Source of the DNA: Cocos nucifera
Taxonomy: Eukaryota; Streptophyta; Magnoliopsida; Arecales; Arecaceae
Assembly (NCBI GenBank): GCA_006176705.1
Contig: QRFJ01002103.1
Location: forward strand, 186,001-250,000
DNA: 64,000 nt
Reading direction: 5' to 3'
A program made the position numbers and the translations under genes. Shown here in pieces: positions 34,990 through 46,980 of the stretch. The notes beneath the pieces are model-generated. The model was not told the origin of the DNA and did not search any database. It was given only the letters and a program-made list of their open reading frames with translations. Numbering within the stretch: position 1 is the stretch's first letter; each line of letters starts with the position of its first letter.

Positions 34990-37132
34990 AAAAAAATTTT
35001 TGAACCACACTTTAGGATTGCACTAGTACATGCACGGTAGGAAATCACTTTATCTGATATAGTTGAATTCGAGCATAAAATTAAAAGGCTGAATTGTAAT
35101 AAACTCGATAACCAAATGGCAGAAAATTTTAGAGAACCATCTAAGCAAATGAAGGAATACTTTATTCCTTCCACCTATAACCCATCAACATGTATCCAAT
35201 TATCTGAAATTCATGCTACCCACTATGAGATCAAGCCGACCATAATTTAGATACCCCCATCTTTCTATGAAAATACTAATGAAGATCCTTACAAACATTT
35301 GGATGAATTCTTAAAAATCTACTCTATGGTGAGAATTCAAAATTTAATTGAGGATGCCCTTAGACTAATTTTATTTCTCTTATTATTAAAAGATAAAGCT
35401 AAGTACTGGCTTGGCATAATAGGGAGACCAATTAAAACTTGAGCTGAATTGCAAAGTAAATTTCTTAAAAAATTTTATTCCATAGGCCAAACCAACATTA
35501 TGAGGTGAGCTATCACTGAATTTGCTCAGCTTCCAAGGGAATAGATTCACGAGTCATGGGAGAGACTTAAGAAACTTCTTAGAAAATGTCCACACCATGG
35601 TCTATCTAAGTGGCAAATAGTTCAAGCTTTCTATGAGGATTTAGGAGACAAATACAGATAGATGGTAGATGCATCCTATGGAGGTGCATTCATGAACAAA
35701 AGTGAGGATGAATCCTATGCCTTATTTGAAACTCTGAGTGAAAACTAGATCAACCATGCTTCATTATCTTTCTACCAAAAGCGGACAGGGATTTATGATC
35801 CAGACTTTAGTTCTAAGTCTGATATGAACCAATTAGCTTAGAAATTAGATAAAATCGATCTTTTTGCCGAGAAATTAGATCAATTCCTAAACCTAGGTCA
35901 ACAATCTCCTGTACAATTCACATCATCATCTAATTATAAGAAGATTTATTCATTTTGTGCTAGCCCAACCCATCATGTGAGTGAATGTCCTATGACTGCA
36001 TAGTTTTCACATTTTATCTAAGAACAAGTTCAAGCTGCTCAAGATTACTCTAAATTGATTAATGACTCATTTTGAAATTCATATAATCTAGATTAGAGCA
36101 ACCACCATAGTTTTTTCCATAGTTTTTCTTGGACATCCCAACAGACTCCGGCTCAGACCCAAATTTCACTTGTCCAAAACTATCAAAATAAGCCTCAATA
36201 CCAAAATTATGCCTATAATAATGATCAACCTAGTCAATTTGTCTACCCATCATATTACAACCAGCTATCATACCCACCTCCTCAACAGACCAATGTTTAA
36301 CTAACTTCAATAATTAATTCTAAATCAACAACAATCAATCTTAACTCAACAAGAATCTATCGCCAAGCTGGAAGCTCAAATTGAATAATTAGTTGAGTCT
36401 AGCATGAGGAGAGAACTAGATCAACTATCAAGCCTACCAATTTCAAATAATCCACCTAATGTCCACCAATTATTTGGACCAAGTTATCAATTTAATGTCT
36501 TACTTAAGAATCTCCAATTTGAGAATGTCAAAGTAATTTCTGAACTTAAAAGCTATAGGATTCTTATGGACCCATACCAAGACTAGCTAAGAGAAGCTAG
36601 TACTGATGCTAGCCAAAATAAAAATTTAGAGAAATAGGTTACTATTGAGACTAACCACATAGAAGAATCAAAGCCAGGAACTAGTACTGATGCTGGTTCT
36701 AGTTTAAATGAGATAGACATAGAAAAAAATAGAATAGATGATTTACCTAAGACATATAAACCTAACGTCCTATTTTCTTCAACCATAGAAGCCGGTTCTT
36801 CTTACAAAAATCAAGAGGCATGTAATGAAGTATCAATAGAGTTGTTTAAGCAAGATCACATTAATTTACCTCCAGAATTAAAATCAACTTTAGTCACCCT
36901 TCCAGCATTCATTGAATCAAACTTAACTTCTAATACAAAAACTGAATTCAAGAGTATTTTAGAAGAACAAACAGAAAAAATTCTTAATAAACATGGGTCT
37001 AAGAATGGGATCATGAATTATGTCCCTAAAATTAATAATGATTATATCAATAAAGGGATTATAAACCAACTTTCTGAGATTGGCTATCCAAAACCATTAG
37101 AATTTATCAATCCAATATTCAACATAGGATAG
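34990..37132 (+). pseudogene. Gag-like frame of the array A gypsy element
   Basis: One phase can be read for about 2.1 kb, broken by nonsense codons. Near 35260-35700 it has the plant Ty3/gypsy Retrotrans_gag pattern (FYENTNEDPYKHLDEFLKIY, LKDKAKYWL, ELQSKFLKKFY). Near 35950 is a degraded zinc-knuckle stretch (FCASPTHHVSEC). A Gln- and Asn-rich tail follows, then a carboxy-terminal extension (36842-37132) of unknown function. Stops fall where family logic expects Gln, Trp or Arg: AKT-TGA-AEL, MR-TGA-AIT, YR-TAG-MVD, EN-TAG-INH. No pol domain follows. It would be a capsid protein of a non-autonomous element. Confidence 0.78.
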
Positions 37133-38363
37133 TAAGCTGCATTGTGTTTGGCTGAAGATGGTAAACTTAGCACTTGTTGGAAAGTGATCCAATATTTAGT
37201 TTTCTTTAGTTTAATTTATCTTTTTATTTAATTTTTTTAGGATAATTTGAATAAGTTGCAGGGAGAGCTTAAATTTTCAAAGGCATGTACTGGACCAAAA
37301 ATATAGTCAGGTGTATTCTTTCATGTTCTTTATTACACCCTTTATTTTTTGTTCTCCATTGAGGACAATATCGATTAAGTTGGACGGAAAGAAAAATAAA
37401 AATTTTAAAAATTTTAAGTCCTCAAAAAAATTAATATTTAGTATTTAAACATTTGATTATGCTTAAGAATCGAATTAAACTAAGTATTTTTAAAAGAAAA
37501 TTGATATACAGATCAGAGAATCGGTGAGATATTGAGGAATCAAGTATTAAAAAAATTCAATAAAGAGTTAAGTCTAGAACATAAAAGGTTTTTTCTTTTG
37601 AGCATTTCTAATTATTTCTACTAGCTTCAAAGAAAAGTTTACTTTTTATGGGCTTGTGTAGGATAACTATACGTTTCTTCATATAAAATAAAAAAAATAT
37701 TTTAATAAAATAATTTTTAAGTACTTCTCACTGAGTAACTAGGCCTTTTTACCTAAGCAAGTATTGAGTTTCACATCAAAAGATGGGAAGGACAAAGAAG
37801 CTCATTATAAAGCTAGTCTTAACTCATAGCCTATTTGATTTGAGCTAGTAAGCCCGAGGGATGTTCTGTACCTAGTACCCTAAAGCCAATTGGTTTGGGA
37901 GTCATTGGCCCAAGACTCGCTACATGAATCACATAGAAAGCTAAAGTGGTTAAGACACTCAATAGTGATACAACGTTAAAAAAAAAAAAAATTCCATCGA
38001 GTAATTGGATCTCGTTGCCTAAGTAAGCAATGATATTCACATCAAAAAATGGATAATATGAAAATAAAAATCAATAAATAAAGGATGAAAGTAGCAATAC
38101 ACTTGCCTATATGAAAGTTTAGATAAATCAAAGATAAAGGTGAGATAATTCAAAAAAAAGTTCAAAAAAATTTAATATTCCTTACTTAATTTTTTTAGTG
38201 ATAAGTATTAATATCCCAATGATATATCTCACTTAAGCTTTACTAAATATCAATGGCCATTTTGAAAAATATTCAGATAAAATTCGAAACTCTAAAGTTA
38301 AAAGATATTTAAAACTAAATTCTTTCTTTACTCGAGGAGGAGCAAAACTTAAGTTGGGAGGTG
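37133..38363 (+). other. Non-coding 3' region of array A
   Basis: 1.2 kb ending in the purine-rich AAGTTGGGAGGTG before the LTR. It contains two diverged copies of a motif with TTGCCTAAG or TTACCTAAG (near 37735 and 38010). Confidence 0.65.
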
Positions 38364-39991
38364 TGATAAGTATCATAAATTTATCAATAAAAGTATTAAT
38401 TTATTAATTAATTTATATTAACTTTTAAAAATTAATAATCAATTTATATATATATTTTTAAGAAATTAATATTTTTATTAATTAAAAAATTAATTAAAAA
38501 ATAATAAAAATTAAAAAATAAAATATTATTATCAATGAAAAGAGCTCATTTTTTTTATCACAACAAAATAAGTTTGAAGTAAAATAGAGCTAAAACGGAG
38601 AAGATATAAATTTTTAAAATAAAAAAAATTAAATAAAAAAAATGGCTCAGTCGGCTCTGCAAGTGAAGCCACCAAGTCGAGTCAAGCCATCAAAGTTGGT
38701 GCATCCAAATATGCCAAGCCAAGTCAATTCAGTTATGGAAGCCATCAATTGGTCCATGATCCAGGCCTAGACTGCCAGCTCAGCAGAAATTGGTGAATCA
38801 CAGAGCGACACGTGGTGCACCTAGATCCTTAAAGGATTCATAGAGAATCTATCATGGCTCATAGGACATTTGGACTTTTCATTCGATGATAGGAGATGAT
38901 GATTCATTATGGAGTATGGTACAGTCGGTCCATGCGGTCCATAGCTACAGTAATTGCGCGATCCAATGGCCTATGTTTGATCCGATGGAAATCCGACAGC
39001 CCACGATAAATCCTTCTTTGATTCAAACAGTGCTCAGCGATCGGCAGGATCCAATGGCTAGAAAACCAATCGATGAAGACCCAATGGTCCAGGAAGCTCC
39101 TGAGTTAATTAAAACATCCAAAACTCGATCCGACGATTAGATTCTCTTCTGATTAACTCAATCGGACGGTCAGAATTTAATCCGACCTGATCTAGGCCCA
39201 TATGCATCCAATTTTGATAATTTTTGATCTATTGGATTCCTATTGAATGGCCAGATTTCATCTAGAGCAGTAGAATTCAAGCAAGACTCCTTTTAATTTA
39301 ATTTTTATTCAGATTTCTTCATATTTTGACGATCAAAGAGCTTCTTAGTCCCACATTACCTAAAACAAAACTCTCCAGCCCTCCTAGCTCTATAAAAAGA
39401 ATCCCAAGTCTCTGAAAATCAACAGATCTGATTAAAGAAATATTTTGGTACAAGATGAAGCCAGGCTTTGGGTTAATGGCTGCTTCGAGGCAATGGATGT
39501 CGAGAAGAAGAGCTAGGCTTCTACACCATCTTTCTGCCAATGCCAATCCAAGATTAGAGATCAGGCTATTTTATTTTATTTTTTTTTTTTAATTTTATAT
39601 ATTTAAATTCTAAAATTTTAATTAATGAAAATTTTATTTTTTGTACTTTCATTTTAGCTCTTTATTTTTATTGTAATTTATTTTTTTTACTTTAATTATT
39701 ACTTTTTATTGTAAGTAGATGCTAACATCTAACTAGTAGATCTTAGTACCAAGTTCAAATTTCTACACATTTTAATTTTTGCTTTTTATTTTCTGACTTC
39801 ACTTTTAATTTTAAAACTTTTTTTTTTCTTTTCTTTTCTTTTTTTTAAAATTAAAAATTTTAAATCTAAAAATACTATCTTCTCTGTGGATTTAACTCGA
39901 CTCACTGTTATCTATGTATTTTTAATTATTTTAAAAAATTAGTTTAAACTAATAAATATGGTGTCTTAACGACAATATCGCGATCTTATCA
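38364..39991 (+). repeat. Array A second LTR
   Basis: TGATAAGTATC to CTTATCA, 1.63 kb, aligned with 32169-33792. It is followed by another primer site and leader rather than by flanking DNA. Confidence 0.82.
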
Positions 39992-40208
39992 AATTTTTGG
40001 CATCGTTGCTGGAGAAAGCATGGACATTAAATTTTTGATCTCTTTGATTTTTTTTATAAATAAATTATAAAAGAAAATTTTATTTTCTTATAAATTTGCT
40101 TGCTAACTTTTTTTTATTTTATAGAAAAAGAGGTTAAAGAATAAAAAAAACTAGGGCACGGAACAAATCATTTAGTTTTGCTTGGTGAGATCAATCCTAA
40201 CCCTAGTC

Positions 40209-40239
<31 letters not shown>

Positions 40240-40781
40240 AAATTAAATTTAGAATATATATATCCACTTAAATCTAATTAAAAATCTCATGATAAGATTA
40301 GAAATCCTAACTATTTAGAGCATGCATCATATTATTTTATTTTTATTTTTATTTTTTTTTCTCATGATTGTTGGACGCAAGGTAAGTCTTTCAGAATTTA
40401 ATTAGTTGCATGCATCTAGTTTAAATTGCATAGAACCCTTTAATTAAAATTTTTTGTGCATATTCATATTAAACCAAATTAATGGCAATCCCCAATTAAA
40501 TAAGATAAGGTAGGAATTTGATCATCCTTCCTTAGCCCATAAATAACCAACTAGCATCCGACATTGACCTAAGCCTTTAATTATAAAATCAATTAGACAT
40601 CAACCCTAGGAACTCGAGCTCAATAGGATAAGGAACCCTAAGAGTTGAACCAGGTTAGGGTTAGTCAATCTGACTGGTGTCTAGGGAAGTGGTTTAGGGA
40701 TGATTGGGCTTTAAGAAAGATAGTTTCTAATTTGTTTTGTTAGCTCATCTGGCCAAGCATAATTGGTGTCTAAGGCAAGCT
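39992..40781 (+). repeat. Array A, right partial internal region
   Basis: Primer site TGGCATCGTTGCTGGAG (39998-40014) and the first 780 or so bases of leader, matching 33799-34560. It stops at GGCAAGC, where copia family B coding sequence begins. Confidence 0.75.
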
Positions 40782-43388
40782 TTAATTTACCAGAGTTGAA
40801 AAAAAAATTAATTTCTTTAGGCTACTTAGAGGAGCAGGGTTATGCTTTTAGTAGCCAGGCTGAGAGTGGATGTCTAAAAATTTCTAAGAAAGCTTTGGTA
40901 GTGATGAGTGGTTGAAGACCGAGCAACAATCTTTACAGAATGAAAGGCTCAATAGTAAATGATAGTGCAGAGGTGCTAGCAGTGGCACAAGAGGAGCAGA
41001 TTTTATATCAGCTATGGCACTATCGAATGGATCATATGAATGATCTTGGGCTCACTGAACTAAGTAGAAGAGGTATGATCCCAGTCCTGAAGAAAGAAGG
41101 CATAGATCTTAGTGAGCCGTGCATCTTTGGCAAACAACATAGGATGAAGTTTGCCAGAAGTACCAAGCATAGAGAGGGAGTGCTGGATTTAGTGCACTCG
41201 GATGTGTGGGAACCAACTCCTGTATCAGCTAGAGGTGGGGCAAAATATTTTATCACTTTCATTAGTAATTTCTTAAGGAAGGTGTGGGTTTATCTGATCA
41301 AAGAAAAATCAAAGATGTTTTCTCAGTTTAGAGCTTGGAGTGCTGAAGTAAAGAAGTCAGGAAGATAGATGAAGTGTCTGAGATCGAACAATGGAGGATA
41401 GTATACTAGCCTAGAGTTCAAGAGGTACTGTGAGGAAAATGGCATCAAATATCATTTCATGGTAAAGATGACTCCCTAGTAGAATGGTGTCGTGGAATGG
41501 ATGAACTGAACATTGACTAAGAAGGCATGGAGTTTGAGGCTACAGACATCACTCCTAAAGTTCTTTTAGAGTGATGCTCCAACATATTCTTATTTTCTTA
41601 TGAACAGGTCCCCTTATTATAAGCTGAATGAAGGCATTTTAGAGGAGGTTTAGAGTGGAAAGAAGGTGCAGCTTGGCCATCTAAAAGTCTTCGGTTGCAC
41701 AGCCTATGCACATATGGAGGCAATCGAGAAGAGCAAATTGGATCCGAAATCTCTAAAGATGACATTCATAGATATCCTCAATGAGTCAAGGGATACCTGC
41801 TGTGGAACTCTCAGGCACAAAAGTTAGTGATCTGCAGGAATGTTATCTTTGATGAGAAGAGCATCTTGAGGAGGTCTAGGATAGATGAAACTAGGAAAAC
41901 AAAGATGAACAATGGTGGCCAGTCAGAGAATGATGGCATGCATGTTACATCCACTTATAGGAGTATTTCTATTGAGGTGGAGTTGGATATAAAAGTATTG
42001 TCTCAGATTCAAAATCAGCATGGAGGGCCGGCAATTTAGATAGATGTGCAGAAGCAGCCACAGACATTAGGCAGAGATGCGCCAGTAGGAGTGGCTTTGC
42101 ACAAGCCCCAGCATAGTATTTGGAGACCAGTCAGATATGGCATTGATGAGGTTATCTCCTATGCACTCATCACTATAATGGAGATCCAGAGAATTATGTA
42201 GAGGACATAGAGACTGAGGATCATGATTCATAGATACAGGTCATGATGGAGGAGATGAAATCACTTGAGAAGAATCAGACATGGTAGGTGGTGGATCTTT
42301 CAGAGGATGCTTGACCTATTGGCTCAAAGAGGGTGTTCACAAAGAAAGAAACACCATCAAAATAAGGTGGAGTCAGATTCAAAGCAAGGCTGGTAGCAAA
42401 GGGATACTCACAAAGGGAAGGGATTTACTACATAAAAATTTTCTCTTCTATGGTGTGTCATACATCTATTCGAGTTTTGCTGTTACTAGTGGCACAGCAT
42501 AATATGAAATTAGAATAGATGGACGTGAAGACGGCCTTCCTTCATAGGACTTTGGAGGAAAGAATATACATGAAGCAGCCCGATGGTTTCATGGAGATGG
42601 GATAAGAAGAAAAGGTGTGTTTACTCAGAAAGTCTTTATATGGCTTGAAACAATCCTCTCGTCAGTGCTATTGAAGGTTTGATAGTTTTGTCTTGAGCCT
42701 AGATTTCAGTAGATGTGAACATGATTGTTGTGTCTACGTCAAGAGTGTAGATGAGGAGGATATGTAGATGATATGCTCATAGCCGATAGAAGTATGGATG
42801 CTGTGAAAAAATTGAAAAGGATATTATTATCTGAGTTTGAGATGAAGGATTTGGGTCCAACTGAGAAAATTCTTAGAATGAAGATTTGTAGAGATAGGTG
42901 CAAAGGAGTGCTCCATTTAAGTGCTCCATTTATCACAAGAAAAGTATATTAAGAAGATTCTGAAGAGGTTTAGGATGGAGAAGGCCAAACCTATAGAGAC
43001 ACTATTGTCAAGCCATATATCTCTCTCCAAATTATAGAGCCTTCAATCAGAAGAGGAGAGAGAATACATGGAATGAATCCCTTATGTAGATGCTATAGGT
43101 AGTGTGATGTACACTATGGTGTGCTATAGATTAGATATAGCACATGCAGTGAGCACGGTTAGTAGATACATGACAAACCCTGGGAAGGAATACTGAAAAA
43201 TATTGAAATGGATTTTGAGATATCTACATGGAATAAGGAATTATGGTTCGATGTTTAGTGGGCAACTAGAAGGATTTGGAGAACAATCTATGAACATGCA
43301 TGAAGGTTCAGGACCTCTTGAAGGGTTTGTCAATGCAAATTATGCTGGTGATCTTGATACAAGGAGAATCGATCTGATGCACTCATGA
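40782..43388 (+). pseudogene. pol remnant of copia family B
   Basis: Degraded copia polyprotein from the end of protease onward: LISLGYLEEQGYAF, the GAG-pre-integrase domain (LYQLWHYRMDHMNDLGLTEL, near 41000), integrase start (VHSDVWEPTPVSARGGAKYF), NGVVEWMN near 41490, then reverse transcriptase pieces (MDVKTAFLHRTLEERIYMKQ near 42515, YGLKQSSRQCY near 42640, a broken YVDD box near 42760) and the start of RNase H (GFVNANYAGDLDTRR near 43330). Multiple stops and frameshifts. Gag and most of protease are missing, their place taken by array A. Confidence 0.78.
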
Positions 43389-44323
43389 AGGTACTCCCTA
43401 GATATAGCTTTTAGAGATGTATGGCACGAATGGGTTTGTTGAGAAGAGATGATTTCACAAGGACTTGGAAGCACCAAGATAGAGAATATGAGATCAGAAG
43501 TGGCACCCCATATCTTGGAAACATGAGAAGATAGGGCATGAAAAGATGGGACCGAGTCAAAAAAGAAATCATCTCTCTTAGCAATGTTCAGAAATTGGGC
43601 TGGCTAAGTTGGAAACTGGGTTGGTTCAGTCCAGGATTGGGTTGGCTAGGTCTCAGAGGAAAATCTAAAGAGAAAACAATATTTTTGGGCTGATAGCATG
43701 GTACATAACTGGGTCGGCTCAGTCTGGGATTGAACCAACCCAGTCAGACTAAGCCGACCCAGTCATAGGTTAGCTGGCTCAATCTGAAATTGGGTGGCTT
43801 AGTTTTCACGGGTTATTATTTTATGTACGTGGGTTGTTCAGATTTGGAGAGTTTTTCTATGAGCTTAGGCTTGACCCTTTGTAAAATAAATATACTGAAA
43901 ATAGGTCAAGGTTGCAATGAGGCTGAAATATACTAAATAAAAGTTCTTTTCTCCCAAAAATCTCATCTTCTCTTCTTCTCTATTCCTTGAATTGTTTGAT
44001 CATGCTTTCATAAAAATCTCTGAGAAGTACTTTCTTGTTGCTTGGCTAATCACCGACGAACACACTGATCCATGTGGGAAGAGCGGGCATTCTCAATAGA
44101 AAGGACCGTACGAGATCAAAGAAATCATCGGACCAAGGACATACTATTTGAAGGAGCTAGGAGGCATAGATCTATCCCAACCATGGAATTCGGAAAACCT
44201 ACGGATGTATTACTAATGATTTGGTTGCAATGAAATCCCCATACTTTAACACCCTAATTTTTTTTGTACATCTATAATGATGGAGAGTTACAGCCCGAAC
44301 TTGACCATACGACAAGCGCGGTC
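43389..44323. other. Non-coding DNA after the family B pol
   Basis: RNase H breaks off near 43388. The following 900 bases have no recognisable gene. Between about 43590 and 43810 are degenerate repeats of a GGGTTGGCTCAGTC-like word. A polyadenylation-like AATAAAAG and CT-rich stretch lie near 43940-43985. Part may be an LTR of family B or another copia. Confidence 0.45.
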
Positions 44324-44980
44324 ATGTTAGGAATAGGAGGAGGACCTCGTCCTAACATGAGTAAAGTTGAAGGCCTTGTTAACTTAAGATGAGAGGAGGA
44401 GAGAGGTCCTGGCCATATTAGGAATAAGAGGAGGACCTCATCCTAACATGAGCAAAGTTGAAGGTCTCATTGATTTAAGATGGGATGGAGAGAGAGGCCC
44501 TGTTAATGGCCCAAATGTGCCCCCATAAGGCATGACAAGAATAGAAAGAAAACCTCATCCTAACGTGAGCAAAGTCAAAGGCCTTGTTAACTTAAGATGA
44601 GAGGAGGAGAGAGGCCCTGACAACAGCCCTAATGTACCCCTACAGCCATGTTAGGAATAGGAGGACTTCATCCTAATATGAGCAAAGTCGATGGTCTCAT
44701 TGATTTAAGATGGGATGGAGGGAGAGGCCCGGTCAACGGCCTAAATGTGCCCCCATAAGCCATGATAGGAATAGGAGGAAATCCTCATCCTAACGTGAGC
44801 AAAGTTGAAAGCCTTGTTAACTTAAGATATGAGGGGAGAGGCCCTAACAATGGCCCTAATGTACCCCTACAGCCATGTTAGGAATAGTAGGAGGACCCAT
44901 CCAAACGTGACCAAAAGCCAGGATCTCGTTGACCAAAAATGAGAGGAAAGGAGAAGCCCTAGCAACAATCCATACACATG
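44324..44980 (+). repeat. Tandem repeat, six units alternating between two subtypes
   Basis: Units start at 44324, 44415, 44532, 44648, 44762 and 44875 (91, 117, 116, 114, 113 and about 105 bases), each beginning ATGTTAGGAATAGGAGG or a variant. Units 1, 3 and 5 carry CTTGTTAACTTAAGATGAG; units 2 and 4 carry CTCATTGATTTAAGATGGG. In units 3 and 5 the spacer is CCTAATGTACCCCTACAGCC; in units 2 and 4 it is AAATGTGCCCCCATAAG. The array lies upstream of an antisense gene and 3' LTR of a TAT-like element. Confidence 0.85.
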
Positions 44981-45249
44981 TTCTTTCTATGACAACCTAA
45001 CTACATCAAATACGAAAAATGAAACCTTATCTTGGTTAGCAGAAGAGACCCAGCTTGGCATCCACAACAAGCATCTCATTAGAGGACAATGCAAAGAAGA
45101 ACAAAGTGAAGAAAGTAAAGTCACAAGCAAGCTTCAAATTCATGTGAAACAAAAATAATAAAAAAGGTACCATTTCATTACAAAAATAAGTTAATTACAT
45201 GCAAAATATAGGTCGACAAGACCGATTACACCAAAAAGAAGAGAGAAAA
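44981..45249. other. Spacer between tandem repeat and antisense gene
   Basis: About 270 bases, AT-rich toward 45150-45200; nothing recognised. It may hold the 3' untranslated end of the antisense gene. Confidence 0.4.
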
Positions 45250-46887
45250 AGAAAGGCCGCCAAAATCCTAAGAAGGGCCAAACTCCTCAGACTTCGGATT
45301 GGTGGCCATTACCAAAGATTCCTTTAGACGATCGACCTCCTCCTCGAGCTCCCTCCACCTCATCATGTTATCATGGAATATTCTATCGGCTCGGTGGTAG
45401 TTCTCCTCTGACTCTCACAGCCCCTGCTCAGCACCTCAGACTCGGCCTCCGCATCCTTGTGCCTGACGCTCACAAGTTAGCTCGAGCTTGTGCCACTGTA
45501 CTTTAGCCTTTTCCACACTGACCGACTCCTAGAATTCACCAATGATCCTCTTCAAGGAGGCGACCTCCTTGGCCTTCCTACTTGTAATAGCCTGAAAGTC
45601 ATCATTAAGTTGCCGCTAGAGTCAGGCTACTTCGTTGTTGGAGGCACGAAGCTTTTGTTCTAGCTTGGACATCCTATCACTCCAGTCCAATCGGTAAGTC
45701 TCATATGTGAGCTCAGCATCATGCAGCTACTTTTGAAGTACAGAGGACCTTATCGACTAGTCCCACTCGAATCATGTCTTATCGGACGACCATGGCGAGC
45801 TCTCCTCTAGAAGTTGAATCTTCTCCTTCACCACCTTGAGTTGAGTCTTGAGGGAGCCGATCTTCGCTGTTAGTACCCAAAATTTGTCACTTGCACTCTT
45901 TCAAAGTTTGGCCAGCTCCCTCTCGAAGCTTCCTTCCGAATACTAAAACTCGTGGAGTCCACGTGCAAGTTTCGAAGGCGAGTGACCTCTTTGGTCATCT
46001 TCGAAGCATTCTTTCGTGAAACTTGAAGGTCGTCCTTCATCTTATTCAACTTCTTCTTTAGATGATGGATTTTCTTCCTCAGGCTTTCTATTAAACATTT
46101 CAGGAAAACCCCCTGAGGCAATGGATCAATATTGATGGGAGACTGCATTCGAAGTATGAAAAATGCTCAAAGATATAGAAAAAACAAATTCACTTTTATT
46201 TAATCAAAAATTTTTATTATAAAATAAAAAAATATACAACTACTCAAGATTTCAACCTCGGGATGGATGGAGGCAAACAAAGCCAAAGCACTCTCGACTG
46301 CATCAGGTTCTTGAACTACCTCAAGCACCTCCATAGCAGGTTCAGACGGACCAGAGGTAGGCTCGACGGACAAAAGATCGATTGTGGCATCAGATGGTCC
46401 CACTTCTATGTCATCCTCCTCCTCCTCCAAAAATTTGAGGTCGAGCTCGAGGAACCTCCAAGCCACTCTACCTTTGTAGAGCTTGAAGCCCTTGATGAAT
46501 GCCTGCTGGTTGAAGGCGATGTTCAGGTCCTTCATTTCGGAGGAGATCTTGAACTCCTCTATGGCCTAGGCCACTACCTCTAAGATCGACTTTGACATTT
46601 GGGCCTCTAGACTAGCAACCCTTCTCTCAGCTTCTTGCCTCCTCTTCTCCTCCAAAGTAGCACCACCTTGAGTTTGGTTGAGACGAACTCCTTTCAAAGT
46701 GCACTACCCAGGCTCTCATTTTCCACCATCTTCTCTCCCATGAGGTGCTCAACCTCGGCAGCCATCGCCTAAAGACGATTTATCTCCACCTGAAAACCTT
46801 CCTAGACATTTAGCATCTCCGCTTCCAGGCAATTTATCCTCTTTAGGTTGGCAAGCATGTGGTGACTTGACTACCATGAATAGATCG

Positions 46888-46980
46888 CTATAAGGTGAAA
46901 GAAGAAAGGATAAGAAAATAAAAAAGTATGGCAAGATGATTATCCTAAGGACAGTTTTGAGAAACTCCTAGATGAACTAC
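46888..46980 (-). other. Putative second intron of the antisense gene
   Basis: 93 bases; minus-strand donor AAAG/GTAGTTC and acceptor TTTCACCTTATAG/CG, T-rich in between. The interval has no coding character, while both sides do. Confidence 0.5.

Larger units (their letters stand above)
30348..40781 (+). mobile_element. Gypsy array A: partial internal, LTR, internal, LTR, partial internal
   Basis: Two copies of a unit of about 6.19 kb in direct orientation at roughly 90% identity: 30348-34560 aligns with 36528-40781. The LTRs are 32169-33792 and 38364-39991, each from TGATAA to TTATCA with a TTTTTGRCAYC primer site straight after. The complete internal region (33793-38363) codes only for a Gag-like protein; no protease, reverse transcriptase or integrase is seen. 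This matches the class of non-autonomous gag-only LTR elements (TR-GAG type). Both outer ends stop inside internal sequence. Confidence 0.82.

Noticed and set aside
40940..41368. Possible intact protein gene of 142 codons
   Set aside because: It is the pre-integrase and integrase start of a copia polyprotein with stops and frameshifts on both sides, so a fragment.
44324..44980. CRISPR-like spaced repeat array
   Set aside because: Units are contiguous, about 115 bases and imperfect, with two alternating subtypes; plant tandem repeat, not CRISPR.
45870..46148. Possible host coiled-coil gene
   Set aside because: It is in line with the other minus-strand segments of the antisense gypsy gene and followed by stops; no sign of an independent gene.
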